Shown here piece after piece: positions 36,142 to 49,489 of a DNA stretch of 64,000 nucleotides. Below the pieces are notes generated by a model. It ran no database searches, had not been told where the DNA came from, and saw only the letters and a program-made list of their open reading frames with translations. Position numbers and translations under genes: made by a program. This DNA is from Hirudo medicinalis (taxonomy: Eukaryota; Annelida; Clitellata; Hirudinida; Hirudinidae), in contig MPNW01000161.1 of NCBI GenBank assembly GCA_011800805.1, positions 402,721 to 466,720 of the forward strand. The letters run 5' to 3'. Within the stretch, counting starts at the first letter, position 1, and every line of letters starts with the position of its first letter.

Positions 36142-37088
36142 AAGTTATTTATACTGCAAATTATGTATATGCCTTCTTTTACTGATAACATGACCCTCAA
36201 CTGCATCTCAATGATTTTTATTAATAATAATTTGACACTCCCTCCCAAACATCATGGTTTTTCAATAAAACCAGTCAGACAAAAATCGCTCTACTTTTTA
36301 CAAGCTCATCCCTAGCAATCAACTCTTGCATGAATCAAATAGATAAAATGCATTTAATCCAAATCTAAGTTTATAGTCCATTATATTGGTTTCCACTGTT
36401 TAACAGTATTTATTGTTTGTGGGCAGTGCAACACTCAGTCTTCATATTGTTGAATGGGAAATGGATTTCAATGCCTGTTATGCACCAGATTTTGAATTCT
36501 AAAGTGGAGCACAATTAACTTTTTCTATTATTTACTTATAATATTTATGAAATAGTCATATTTTAAATATACCAACAAATTGTCATGAAGAGGAATTGCT
36601 ACAACAAACTGCATGTGATCACTGAACTCAGATAAAAATGGCATTGTTGTTCTCATTTAGTAGGAGCCACTCACAATATTAAATATGTCCTACTTAAAAC
36701 GTTTGTACACCTCAAAATCCACAGAACTAGTGTCCACAAAACATGCCACTAGTTTGGGTTCTAGGTGCTCACATTTTTGCATGCTTTTCAGTTATAACAA
36801 CTCATTTCAAAATACCAGCTCAAGCAATGTAACCTTGATTTTCTTTTAATTAGGAAATTTTTAACCAGTTAATCATTTACCAAGTTTGACTTGGGATGAT
36901 GTGTCAAAGTTGAATGTTAGAATTAAGCTCTATCAAAACAAATGCAACAGAAAAAAAAAACAATAAATACAAATGTGGTTAAGAAACAATTTGGTGAAAA
37001 AAACACTTGCACAAACGATAGTTCAATAAGTTGTCATCAACAAAACGGCAAAAATCATAATGAGGTAATTTCAAACGAACAGGCATCA
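36142..37088. other. Tail-to-tail intergenic region, PGC-1-like gene and ASXL
   Basis: About 950 bp holding two converging 3' untranslated regions. A + strand AATAAA lies near 36,264. No other gene is visible. Confidence 0.5.
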
Positions 37089-40000
37089 TCACGTTGCAAT
37101 GAGACACGTTATGCAGATCCTAGAGGGCCCGATGCACTCGTTATGACAAAACGCTCCACACTTGCTACAAATGACCATTGCCTTCAAGTTACAGCTGCAG
37201 TCATTTGAGTTTTCATGAGTGTTTCGAGATAAAACCTCACTTAGCGAAAGTCGTTGATGTCTCTGAAGTTCGGGGATGTGCTGCAGACGCGAAGCCATAG
37301 ACTTTTCCCTGGTGATTGATTCTTGCTTCAAACTTGTTTGCAAATTAGCAGAAGGTGTTAAACTGTGCTGTTTTGTAGCAAGAAAGCTGCTACTAGAACA
37401 TTTTGCAGGGACGTTTGCAACTTTTGACTGACTGCTTTTGTCAGTTTGTTGGTGAATGTCATTGTTTTTAATTGTAATCAGCTTTGTTTCATTTTGCACC
37501 AATTTGTCGTCATCATTTGAAGCAGAAGAATCAAAGCAAGTTTCAACCTTGTAAGTAACTTGTCCACCAGGTGATGCAACTCGTACAATCTTGAGTTTGT
37601 GTTTGAGAGAAGAATTACCTGAAATTGAGTTGTGTTCACATGATTTGGTGAGGTTTAGTTTGGGACTACTTTTTGAAGGAGTAGATGGAGAGTATGAACT
37701 CATTTCTGCAGAAATTGTTTGACTTAAAGATTTCAATGCAGCTACATCTAAAGAGATAGTTGAAACTGGATTGTCAGTAGTGACAAGTTTGGCTGATGTG
37801 TTTGATGCAGTCTGTGAAGTGTCTCTCTGCATGAGATTCTTAGCTGAACGTTTTGCCTGGTTCTGAGCCTTGATCTGGGCCAGAGTTCTGGTTTGAGTCT
37901 GTTGTTTTGGGCTTCCTAGGAAAGGCAGCTGCTAAAGTATTATTTAAATTTGATAAAATAAACTGTTTACAATCTTAAAACATTTCTTAAAAACCTGTTG
38001 ATGTTGCTTCTTTCTAAGTGAATTCGGAGATAAAACACTGGGTAATGAAAAATTTGTTTTCTGTGGGATGGGAATAGTTGCAGATGCAGAAGAGCTGTTG
38101 GACATCAACAATTCCTGTGATGAATATTTTGAAATTGTTTGCATTGATTGGGTGCAACTAATAGATGCATTTTGCAAAGTTGAAGAAAATGATGATCTTT
38201 CAGGCTCTGGCATAGTTCTTACTTTTTTACTGTCATCAGGTTGATGTTCTGGATCGAAATCATTTTCAACACTGTGGCGTTTACTACCCACTTTCGAAAG
38301 CTGAACAGAATCAAAATTTTTAGATATGGAGCTACTCTCTGAATTGGTGCAAGTACTTGCAAGTGAATGGCTTGAAGCACATGAAAAGCTTATTGATGTA
38401 TCTATATTGGAAGAGCAAATATGGGAATAGCCAAGAACAAAGTTTGGAGATGTTGAGGTATTTGAGAGTACCTTTAATACTGAATCTGAAGATTCAATGA
38501 AAGTAATCCCAGCATCAGATGTTGGTAAAAGCCCATCACAATGAGGCTGCTCGACATTTGAGGTGGAATTGTCAGTGTTCAGGGGGCAATTGTCATCTTT
38601 ATTGCTGTTAGCACTGCAAACAGAATGGACATTTTCTTGAATTGGGGATGAAGCAGAGGTATCACATCTTTTCTTCAAGGAATCGCACATGTGAGAATTT
38701 TTAAGCCTCGTTGAGGAACGAAGGTTCAACGAAATTGAATTTGTGATTGTTAATTGTGAGGGATTTGATGATGTCAAATTGTTTGAGACATTTGTTCCTG
38801 TGGACAAACAATGCTCATTTTCCTTCAGCATCTCAGAATGTTCACATAACCTGATAATAAAAAGCAGTTTTGATTTCATCCTGTGATACTTTCATATTAA
38901 TATGTTCTAACTTTTCACCCCAGGATGATTCAAAATGTTTGGCCTGAATAAAGAAGAAAAAATTAACAAAGTTTGATGATACGACAGTTTTTATTTATTA
39001 CCTTCCAAGGATCGAGTTTGTTGGAATCCTTTACATCTTCATGTTTCCTTTTCTGACTTTCATAAGTAAATTCACCTATTTGAAAAATAGTTTGAAGTAT
39101 AAATAGACCTCCTATAGCTTAACCAACAAAGTCAATAAATCATAAATATGTAGTGAATTTGAAATTCTGAAAGATTAATATAGGAAAATGAATATAAAGT
39201 TTAGCATTGGGAGCCAATTGGACATTTGGGTATGTGTCTTATAAAAATAAGCAGCTAAGCAAAAAAGTTCAAAAATGTTGAACTTGTAGAATGCCCTTGT
39301 AAACATGCTAATAGATCTGAACAAATTTTAAGCTGGGAGGCTCTGACTTTAGACTTTACTTTTTAAAGTTTGTTGACATAATTATTACCAAATACTATTA
39401 TATTATTATGTAATTATATCCTAAATACTCGAAATACATTGAATATTTATCATTATGCTTAAAACCTGAGCCAACAAGATGAATCAATTTAATTTAATTT
39501 TGGAAATGATAACTAGCCATCTTGAAGCCTGTCTCTCCACTCCATACAAGCTTTTGTGAAGAATTCATTGCTCAGAGCAGTGCTGTTTAACCTAAAATGA
39601 AGGTGTTAAATAAATTAGGCTCAGCTTATATATATATATATATATTCCTACTTGAGTGATCCTTCAGAAAATGACAGATCACATTCAGGAAGCATCTTAC
39701 AGAGTTCTTCCTGACAATTCACAGGCAGAATTGCAAATGTGTGCTTGTTTATGAGTGTCTGCAACATTTACAGAAATTTACGTTTTACAAATCCTGATGC
39801 TGATGATTGTCAAAGAATGGCCATCACAAATTCACACAAGCAAAAGCAACTTACTTTTAAATTGATGTTAACAAGAATCGAATTAGGAGTTTTCAGATCA
39901 ACAGATCCTTGCCTTGTTTTTCGAATCTGAGCAGAGGTACTCAACCTCTGTGGCTTTTTCCGTGTCTAAAAATTAGGGGGAAATATAAACATCATAAATG

Positions 40001-41258
40001 AAATTAAAAGTTGTGAATGTCTTCAATCTGTAACTGAAAATTATTTTGAATAAATGATGAAGAAGTGCATCTTTTGCCAAAAATAAAATACAAAAGTTTT
40101 AAGGCATGCCTTAGTTGCTGAAACAGGAATTTGCAATAATTCCTTCGTGGCGACCTGATTTTCACCAACTTCTTTCGCCGGCAGAGTTAACTGCTTCGCT
40201 AACTCATCGGGAGGGCTAGATGTGCTGCTCATCTGTGAATCTGTGGTGCCCTGAGAATCTGCCAGTTGTGGATTAGATTGCATTTAAAGTTTCAAGTCAA
40301 ATTTTTTTTTAAATAATTGAGACTTTTAGGAGTTAACTTGATTCCAAGTCATCACCTGGCACAAGAGAATCTGAATTGCTTTTTTTCCTTGTGATGTTTG
40401 TAAAGAAAGATCTCTTCCGCCTTCTCCTTCGATATTGACTGAGTGGTTGATAGCAGGATGAATTCTTTCTTGGCCTCTTGGGGATGCCTTCTGAGATTCT
40501 TTCATTTTGTACATTATCAGTGGAGAAACCAAACTCTTTAGGTGCAAACTTGATCATCTCCTGAGCCTTTAAGCAGGATGCTAAGAAAATAACAAATGGA
40601 GATCAATAAAATGGTTGGACAAATGGATGTATTAAATTTGCAAGTCTCAAATCACCTCTTTCCTTCCTCTTATCACAGGAGGACCTAGACTGGAAGTCAA
40701 GAGTTTCATTGTTGGGTGGGGAATCCCTATGGATGACATCAATGCTTGATTCAGAGTTCTGACATTCAAAATAATTTAATCTAATTAAATTCCATTAAAA
40801 CATAAAACTTTAAAGTAGAAATTACAAACTAATGTAATGATGAGCATCAATAAACCAAGTTTAATTAATACTGATAAATCTTGTAAAGTCATTTACTCAC
40901 ACTCAGAATATTGGCATTGGCACTGTTGTCATTGTCATCAGTATCATCAGCTTTGGGGCTTTGGTGAGCTATTGAATCTTCCTCTTGATCAGCATCAGAG
41001 GAACTTTAGACAACATTTACAATTTTATTAATTTTTTTTTTGGATAAGCAACTTCTAACATGGTAAGAAAGCCAAACTGCATTCAGAGCATAAACTAAAT
41101 AGTTTTGAAAGATATAGTTTTGAAATATATATAGCAAACATTTTACAAGTATTAGTTGTGATGTTAAATGAGATAAATTCAACTTCTTAAGTTCTCAACT
41201 TATTATCATCCTACCTAGACTTTAAATTTTCTTTATCAATGGATTGATCTTTGATATG
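37089..41258 (-). CDS. ASXL: Additional sex combs-like protein (ASXL), 5' end not found
   Basis: Twelve minus-strand exons join in phase (41,258-41,215, 41,003-40,901, 40,758-40,656, 40,580-40,338, 40,258-40,110, 39,965-39,855, 39,758-39,652, 39,591-39,518, 39,075-39,002, 38,943-38,912, 38,850-37,995, 37,928-37,089), about 911 residues. ASXL is the obligate partner of the BAP1/Calypso deubiquitinase that removes ubiquitin from histone H2A. The DEUBAD is clear: '[20 protein letters not shown]', '[16 protein letters not shown]' with the NEF motif, 'DGEFTYESQ'. A '[10 protein letters not shown]' motif (human ARTLADIKA) opens the last exon. The C-terminus is the atypical PHD finger '[20 protein letters not shown]' then 'CITCLIAT'. 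The middle is Ser/Asn-rich and unstructured. Two introns appear to use GC donors (after 39,518 and 40,110); the second has a GT alternative at 40,091. No HARE-HTH exon or start codon was found. Confidence 0.88.
39627..39646. repeat. (TA)n microsatellite in an ASXL intron
   Basis: About ten TA units just upstream of a DEUBAD-coding exon boundary. Confidence 0.9.
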
Positions 41259-43716
41259 CTGTAGAAGAGAAGTATGGATCATATAAATGTTTAAAATAAA
41301 AACCATAATATGTTACTAAATATTTACAAAAGGCAAATAACATTAATAATTTTATATATTAAAATTTATTTATATCATTGGTTTGCATCCCTGATTAGTT
41401 ATGCCTGCTTTATTTCTTCTTATTGATCAAAAGTTGACAAGTAGAGACTACACTCAGCACTCTCATTTTTTAATAATAATATTTTTCAAAATTAATATTT
41501 AAATGAGTTGATTAATAAAAACATATTGAATCATGTATAAAGTATTCTAGAACAAAAACATCTCGCACTATTTGCAAACAAGAAATGTATAAAGTTAAAG
41601 TGCTAAAAACAAAACAAATGAATCACTCTTCAAACTGCCAATTTGTTCTATGGATATCATGTCTGATGATACGTTTTAAAAATATCCTACTATATTTACC
41701 TCAGATCATTCATTTTGGAGTCTAAAATTATTATCAAACCATGGAAATACATTCCATCAGTAGCAAACAAATGAACGTAAATGAACACAGAAATTCCTTG
41801 TAAACCAGTCCCACCAACCGTACGTGTTTTAGTACATCCTTTTAAAGTACTTCCAAATCCTTTGTTTCTTCTAGTAAACTTATCAGCTTGCATAGTAAAA
41901 GTGTGCAACAAAAATTACTAATCCACTTTCATATCGGCACACACTACATGTGCAACCACTGAAGCTCAAACCGATGTTCTTTATTTACCTACATATCAAG
42001 TTGCGGTAAGAAATATTTTTGAAATCTTATTCTAGTAGTGTTTACTGGAGAGTTTAATTTTTAAAAGAACTGAATAAAGTTGTAAATGTTATTCCTAAAG
42101 ACTGAACAAATATTAAGAATACTAATTTTAGGAAATAGGTAAAAGTAAATCTTTCACTAATGATTATTATTGAAAAAAAAAACCAAACTAATTATAAGTA
42201 TTTTTAATTAAGTCATTACATTTTTCATGCAATTGTATACAAACTATTCGATTTTTCAGACTTTCAGAGCTTTCAGGTGAGTTTTTCGTATGAATGTAAA
42301 TATGAATATGACTACAGCCGTAAAGAGTAAATGTACTACGAGTGTGAAATTTAATAATGTGTGTGAATTTTAATAGATTTTTCAGCAATTTTCGGCATTT
42401 TGTACTTAAATGTACAAAAATAATTTTCGGCGCATTTAATTAGATGAAGAGTAAAATTAATGCATATTCTAAAAAGTAATTTTTTTGTAAAGTTCAAATA
42501 TATAACGTGTCCTTTTATGCACATGTTTCGCTCGACGAAAATTTGGTTTTTATGATAAGAATGTGGATTGAAATAAAATCTGAAATTACGGAATCATTAT
42601 AGCTAATGATGTATATGCTCTAATTCATTCGCGATTTTTAAAATAATTTTTATTTGCATTTTATCTGTTGAATTTTAATCGATTTTTATGTAATTTTTGC
42701 CATTTGTCACCTAAATATTCAAAATTAATTTTAAACACATTCCAATATTGCAGACAGTACAAATTGTAGATATTTTAAAAGGTAATTTTGAGGCGATTTT
42801 AAATATTATTTTATAAAACTGTTCTACTCAATTTTAAATTTCGGATTTTACATTAAAAATCGCGATAAACATTTAATTATAATACATTAAATTATTTAAA
42901 TGTAATTACCAAATACCTCTATTTAGTACAAATCATTTAAGATATTAAATGCATTTGTATCTTTAACTGTTGATTTTTAATCTAATCCTGCTTTTTGAAT
43001 TGTTTGATTTATTCTGTTAAAGCAGCTTTCATAATCGTAATGTATCGATATGTGATGCAAGAAGAATGCCAGTTGATTACATTTAATTGATCGGTTTGTT
43101 TAGTTACTCCTAATTAGGATGACATAGACCCACAAGTCATAGACCCACCAGGATGGTAGGTACTGAATTTTATGAAGAAAAAGTTTATTAGCTCGGGTTT
43201 TCTAATTATTGACGTCTTACCTAGATATTTTGCCTCCGATCCTAGCCCCAGTTCAATGTACTGGTCTGCCTGGATCAGTGTCTTTAACCAGTCCCGCCTA
43301 CTTTTTTTGTTAGTGATGATTATATTATTAGGTTTGAAACTCTTTAAATGTTGTAAGTGCAAATAATTAATGTTTAAATTGGTGAAAACATGCACCGACT
43401 GGGACTCTCCTGCAGCAGACGGCAAACTGCCTGCACGCAAGAGTTAACATCTTCCTCGCACTTAGCATTTGTTTAGACGTAGGATCAAGTATGAATGTTG
43501 TACAAGTTCAAAAGTAGTGTAACTCATTATTGTCCTCACCAGGTTAATTGGCTATTATTGTTGTTGTTATTATTATTTTTTTCCCCAAATAATCAAAATC
43601 CATCTGTCCAAATAAATGAACCACAACATACAATTTTTAGAGACCCCAAACATGGCTCGGGATCTCCGCGGGACTATGAAAGCGAATATAACTTAAATAA
43701 CTAACATAAACTATGC
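41259..43716. other. Gene-free stretch that may hold ASXL 5' exons
   Basis: Very AT-rich. The missing ASXL start and HARE-HTH should lie upstream of 41,258 on the minus strand, but no segment here resembles that domain. A minus ORF at 41,911-41,696 does not splice in phase to the first recognised exon. Confidence 0.35.
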
Positions 43717-43723
43717 ACGCATG

Positions 43724-43744
43724 TTATTATTATTATTATTATTA

Positions 43745-43809
<65 letters not shown>
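43724..43809. repeat. (TTA)n microsatellite
   Basis: About 28 TTA units with one TTG interruption. Microsatellites of this unit end the LINE at 26.4 kb, so this may also mark an old LINE 3' end. Confidence 0.95.
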
Positions 43810-43812
<3 letters not shown>

Positions 43813-44559
43813 TGAATAGCCTTAAATAAAATTCCAAAATTAGACTTTGTCTTTGTGCGTTTATCAAAATCAATTCGATAAAAATTAGAAACTTTAAATA
43901 TAATATTACCACTTATTGTTTCGTAAGAGTTATTCTTTACAATTTACAAATGAAGAAATATGTTTTAAAATCATTAACGAACTAATAGTTCATGAGTACA
44001 ACACATGTAGACCTAGAGATCTTGTAATGACTTCCCAATACTCTTTTTAAGGGGGACACTTGAAACTGGAGTGCTAAGAGTCCTTAAGATAGGCTCATGC
44101 AGTTTGTCCAAGTCATCATGCTTGCAGATCTTACTTGCTAGAAATCTTTTCCGCCTTTGACTGATTTGAAATGACCAAAAAACTTTAGGTTTAGCGTCTA
44201 TTTTCAAGTTTATCGTCACTGATAATGTTTCTATGTGAACAATAGATATATATAGTTGGCAATTGATCCTATGTCCATTGTTGTTTCTTGAAAGAGTGGA
44301 GGTAAAACGTTGAAGAAGAGGGGCTGACGTAATTCGGTAATTCCTAAACAGAGTAACAGATATGTTTAAACAAATTTAGAGTCAATAATTTAATGACATG
44401 GTATCAAGTACTGAAGGTCCGAATATGCGAATAAAAATAGAAGCATCGCGTCCACATTTGTACGTAGCGATAAAAAGTCAACCGTGACCATGTCTGGTTT
44501 TAACAATTAAATCTCATTGCTTTTTTCTAAGTTCTTCTCAAACGGCCTGTTTTTACAAG

Positions 44560-46045
44560 ATCGATGTTGTGCTCAAATATTTTACAAATTTTATCAAATT
44601 TTCTTACGCTTCTCCCTCGCCACAAACCCATTTAACATGCAAAAACTTTCGACACTGTTCATCACCAAATCCTGCTCCGAAAGTATTACGACATCAGAGG
44701 AATCCTGCTAAAATGATTCCAGAGTTACCTCGAAGACAGAACTCAACAAGTGTACTTCTTTGGCACCATGTCATCACTTGCACACATTTCTTATGGAGTA
44801 CCACAAAGATTTACATTAGGACCACTTTTATTACTCATTTATATCAATGATTTGTGTTCAATCTCAGCTCTATTTGAATTTGTTTTGTTTGCTGATGACA
44901 CAAATCTCTTCACATCTAATGATAATTTATCCAACCTCTGTGAAAACATCAACAACGAAATGAATCTCCTATTTCTTTAAACTCGAGAGCTACTGAAAGC
45001 GAAGAACATTTTGCTCCCACATGGCTTTCTCTTCCCACGATGGAAGCACGGGTTCGAGTCCCCGTTTGAATATATCACTGGTGAAGCCGGTTTAAAAAAG
45101 CTAGTCTGTCATAATGCAATATTGTCTGGGCATCTAATTACTCCTCTCGTCTAAAACCCTTACATATCGCTCAGAAGTGATCTTTTAATATGTCATCTTC
45201 AGCCATACTCATCAACAAAATCCTCCTTCACCGATAATAAAATACTCAATATTTATCAGTTGAATACTGTTCAATAGTTGTTTCTTCACAAATTCTCACT
45301 CAACATGCTGCTTATTCGTAATTCATTGACTGCAATTTAATTATTCGCTTACGATTTAGCAATTGACTTTATTTTGTATTTGATTGAAACGCAGTAAAAT
45401 TCCCATATACTTCTCAAGTGTTCGTGTTCAATTAATTGGATAAAATTTTTATATATGAATCCATCCTTGCCAAACAACAAATGTTCAACACAAAAAGCAA
45501 TGATAAATGACATTTTGAACTAAACATATAAAGGCTCCATTACCATCAATAGCTTAGGCTTCACCAAACCATGACTTCACCCGCTCATCAGAAATTCATC
45601 CCCATGACATACGTAATGTCAATCGCTTTCGAAGTGAATTTGTAAATACTTAAACAATTTTCCATTAGATGCTCAGGACCACGCATACATTCATCCAAAT
45701 CTAAAGAAGCAACCTCATCTACATGTACATCAATATCAACTTTAAAATCATCCTATAAATCGTACTTATTAAACACTTAAATATCTGCTAATGCCTTGTT
45801 TCCATCTCACACATATTCTCATCTTGATTTTTACTTATTTTGTTTGTTACAAAAATTTATTCAATTACTCATCTATATAGGTGGACCTCTTAAGCGGGAT
45901 GTGAATCCCTTTGGTGGATTTTTGCCTTTGGATATTTCTTTTGCATTTCAGTTATCTTCGTATTTTTGTTTTTTTTTTGCTTGTTTTTTGTTTGGTGTTC
46001 ATAAAATAAAAAAATAAAATCAAAATCAATAATATTACAGCTGCA
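44560..46045 (+). pseudogene. Decayed non-LTR retrotransposon
   Basis: In shifting frames the plus strand shows reverse transcriptase pieces. 'DIRGILLKWFQSYLEDR' lies near 44,690-44,740. 'YINDLCSISALFEFVLFADD' is in the open frame 44,750-44,980, giving the FADD catalytic box. Further on, about 45,240-45,640 has C-terminal echoes ('ILNIYQLNTVQ', then a HHQKF-type segment). The 3' end (about 45,880-46,045) is a T-rich untranslated part with an A-rich tail. Many stops make it dead. The element belongs to the jockey/CR1 group broadly and is a different lineage from the copy at 25.5 kb. Confidence 0.65.
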
Positions 46046-46644
46046 TTGAGATGGTAATAATAATAATAAATTCATTCATTTTAATTAATATTAAAATCAA
46101 TTAATAATTTAATTTATTTTTTACGTTTCTAAAAACAATTTTGTGTAGTTTTTTGCAATTTTTAATATTTGCTTTATCTGGAAGCTATCATTTATTTATA
46201 GTTTCTATGTCTACATCACTCTGCGTAGAAGTGTCTGTAGCGCCGCCCCGAGGTTCTTAATTTTGTCAATTTTTCGCAATGAGCTTTATAGTTTACAAAA
46301 TTTAGAAGTGGTATTTTCAACTTTACTGCACCAGGAAGAGTCTGCTGTTTTGAAACATCTCGTATCTGCTGTGGCTCCCATATTCCATTGACTTTAAACA
46401 CGTACATAGTTTCAGATGCTTCTACTTTAAATCAGTTACAAGCAAATACTTTGCTGGTGTTATTAATATTTGTCCGAAGTTTTGTCAAACATGATTATGT
46501 TTTGGTTGATTTCTTTTTTTATGATTGCCCCGGTCTATTTCTCCAGTTACTTCTACCCATTTGGTCATATCGCAACAACTTACAAAATGTAACCCTCTTG
46601 CAACTAAGAATCATGATCACTGGTTTATTTGTTTTTAGGTTAAC

Positions 46645-47328
46645 ATGGAGAACCAAATTGAGAAGCAACTTTTGGCTGCAACTGGGATACTAGAACAACA
46701 AGTAGATGTTGCTTTGCAGGAATTAGATGACATTGCAGACTATAGAAAGAAGAGACTGGAAACTCTAAAGAGGGCAAAAGCTCAAAAAGAGGAATGGTTG
46801 AAACAGGGCCATGGTACTTATGAAGAAGCAGCTGATGAAAAGGATTTTTTTAACATCTGCAAAAAAAGCAAAAATGTTGTTTGTCATTTCTACAGATCAT
46901 CCACCATTTATTGCGAGGTTTGCTACTTGTCGAAGACCTTCTTTGTTACTCATTAATTTTTTACTTGTGTTCGTTGGCAGGTGGTTGATAAGCATTTAAC
47001 TTTGCTGGCTCCAAGGCATCTCGAAGCCAAATTTATTAAAATAAATGCTGAAAAGAGTCCCTTTCTCACAGAAAAATTAAGAATCAAGGTTATGCCGACC
47101 ATATGTCTCATCAAAGATGGAAAATCGGTTGACTTTATTGTGGGCTTTGGTGACCTTGGAGGCAAAGAAGATTTCCAAACCAGAGTCTTGGAACAGCGAA
47201 TAGCAAAAGCAGGTGTTATTGAATATAGTGACGATCATGCACCTGCCGAAAATCCTAGAGCAAATCACATTACCAAGTCCATCAGAGGCAAACGATTTGA
47301 TGATACCTCAAGCGATGATGATGCTTAA
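46645..47328 (+). CDS. TXNDC9: Thioredoxin domain-containing protein 9 (phosducin-like)
   Basis: Two exons (46,645-46,917 and 46,981-47,328) give 206 residues, close to the usual length. TXNDC9 is a cytosolic phosducin-like protein that binds the CCT/TRiC chaperonin and modulates its ATPase during actin and tubulin folding. An N-terminal helical region ('[11 protein letters not shown]', '[20 protein letters not shown]') precedes the thioredoxin fold ('[20 protein letters not shown]', '[16 protein letters not shown]', '[11 protein letters not shown]'). As in the family, there is no CxxC redox motif. The C-terminus '[16 protein letters not shown]' matches the acidic tail. A splice acceptor (TTTTTAG) eight bases before ATG 46,645 implies a 5' untranslated exon. 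The stop lies about 120 bp from the stop of the converging M6 gene. Confidence 0.95.
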
Positions 47329-47449
47329 TGATTCCAAACATGACACTTCGAAGCCATCTTTATTAATAATTTTGCTAAATGGTCCTCTTTGAACCTTTGT
47401 GTAGACAAACATTTATTCATATTAAAATTTTTTTTACAATCTGGTATTT

Positions 47450-48603
47450 TTAAATTCGTCCTGACAAGCTGGCATCGTTCAAGGCAAACGTTTCATGGTA
47501 GTTTGTTATTTCTTTAGAAGCCTGGATCTTAGAATAGTTGGCTCCAAGACCCATTGTGTGCATGACCTTAAGCACAGACAAGTTAATTCCAGTTTGTAAT
47601 TGGTATTTAAGTGTCACTCACCAATCCTAACACTATCAACGATGATCCTGCAAATGCTATGAAAAACTGTGGACCAGCCAAAGCTATCTGCACACAACAG
47701 CATAATTCAAATAATGAGTAACAATGTAATAAGTAATGTTTGCAATAGTAGCTAAAGCTAGTTTTTGAATAAAGTTTTGTTTATTTTCTAATTTCAGGCT
47801 TACATTACTGCAGAAATCGTCCAAGTCACTTTCATCGCATAAAGCATTTAGATCTAGGCCAGCTGTGAAATTCCTGTATATCCCTGAAATTTATTAATTT
47901 TAATATTTGGATGTTAAATGTAGCTTTAATTTGACTACCAAATCTGCTGAGATTTAAGCAGAACTCCCACTCTGTGTCCAGGTATTGGTAGGTTCGTTTT
48001 TGAATTTCCACAGAGCAGATGGAATAGAGCATGAGGTAAATGATTATTGTCAGACCTATAAAGCTTGTCACCCCCATCCAAGCACAGTTTAGAATGTAAG
48101 TCAGACTCAAGAACTGCAATCAAAGCAATATAGTAGACTTGTGGAGCGAGATTGAACCAATATTTCTTTAACAAGATATGCTGAGTGTTTACCAAGAATG
48201 CACTTATTCGGCCACCCATGATGCACTTCACTCCTGAGTACAAATTGCCACTGGTGGCCGTTGAAGCCAGTACACCAAAAGTAAACAAAAGTGTTGCAAA
48301 AAGACCCATAAAAATGGCAAACACAAAAAATCCAATTTCTATGCTTTCAAGCCTGCATAAAGACAGTATTAAATAATTTATGCACAAAAGTCATTAATTG
48401 TGTGCCACTGACCATTCAACATAAAAGTGGAAGAGATTGACAAATATTCCCTGGATCACCAGCTGGGTAGCCTTATATCCTGCACCACAAAACATGCCCA
48501 CCCCTAAGCACAATACCACTGTGGCAAGCAGGGTGCCCCAAGGTACTGAATCTAATTTTCTCCCTGTAGAGATTTGAGTGTTGTATTTTAGGCTAGCCAC
48601 CAT
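47450..48603 (-). CDS. M6: M6/PLP family tetraspan membrane glycoprotein
   Basis: Six minus-strand exons (48,603-48,413, 48,352-48,193, 48,113-47,939, 47,883-47,804, 47,687-47,622, 47,566-47,450) give 262 residues. The family includes neuronal glycoprotein M6 and proteolipid protein, four-pass plasma-membrane proteins that shape cell protrusions. TM1 is 'VPWGTLLATVVLCLGVGMFC' (human M6 IPYASLIATILLYAGVALFC). TM2 lies in exon 2 ('FFVFAIFMGLFATLLF'), with the conserved 'GRISAFLV' after it. TM3 is in exon 3 ('ILNCAWMGVTSFIGL'). The large outer loop has Cys in 'WEFCLNLSRFG', 'ALCDESD' and 'DFCSN'. TM4 is in exon 5 ('FFIAFAGSSLIVLGL'). The short C-tail carries a 'YSKIQ' motif. The N-terminus lacks the CxxCC palmitoylation cluster of vertebrate members. 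Confidence 0.9.
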
Positions 48604-49489
48604 TTAATTGAAGATATCAAATTTAATTGCTTGGGGAAATTAAATTCTTAGAACAATGTTTTCAATATGAAATGTTTCTGCCTACCCATGTATCCTGACT
48701 TCTACTTGGAAATAAATCTAAAGTAAAATAATAACAGATTTTGGAAATAATGGCTGATTGTAAATGTCGATCCCAATGTAAGCAGAAGTGCGACGAAAAC
48801 CAACGCAACGAATAAAAACAATATAAAATAATGTTTTCAGACAGATTCCTTTTTCCGTTAGGATTTAGTTATGGAGTACTGGGCTTCTCGTGAAAAAACC
48901 TGCAGCAATTTTAGTTGTGATCGTTAAGAGTTAATAATGTACTGTTAAAACCAAAGTATTTTAAATAAATACAAACTAGCAACGTATTGATTCCCATATT
49001 TAAGCATTTGTTTAGAAAACTCACAAGATGCAAACGAACACCAAACATCCCAATATCTCCGAGTCGATAGATTCACCTATACTTTCGATTAAGGGGTAAT
49101 TAACACCTGCAATTTATGAAATAAAGCGCTAATTTTAATTAAGATATCTTTGATTTTATTTTTATAATTTGAAAAATTTATTTTAATTTGTTTAGTTTTT
49201 AATGCGAGAATATTAGTTCAAAAACACACATTCTTGAAATGTCACGAAAAAGTATGCCATTTCAAAGGCAAGGGAGATTAATTTTTTATTTATACAAATT
49301 CTATTGTAAATAACGCACACCAGAAGAAACTTTATTCAGTGGAATACTTTTACGGTCCCTAAGTAAGGTTGTTCCGTTTATCCGTTACGAGAATTCCCAC
49401 AACTATTGTCAAAAGCTGATTCACTCAACTGAAAAATAATCTAGCGTTAAGTCACGTCTGGATCACGTCTATCATTGAGGAGGGAACCA
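48604..49489. other. Gene-free stretch upstream of the M6-like gene
   Basis: About 900 bp expected to hold the promoter of the minus-strand M6 gene. Nothing specific is recognised. Confidence 0.4.

Noticed and set aside
41696..41911. Minus-strand ORF as the missing 5' exon of ASXL
   Set aside because: It has no HARE-HTH resemblance, and its donors do not deliver phase 0 to the exon at 41,258.
43114..43440. 108-codon minus-strand ORF
   Set aside because: No domain or transposase motif that I can name; single ORF without splice context in AT-rich DNA.
44990..45070. tRNA gene suggested by GGTTCGAGTCCCCG
   Set aside because: A box-B word is present, but I could not fold a cloverleaf or find box A at the right distance; more likely SINE-derived.
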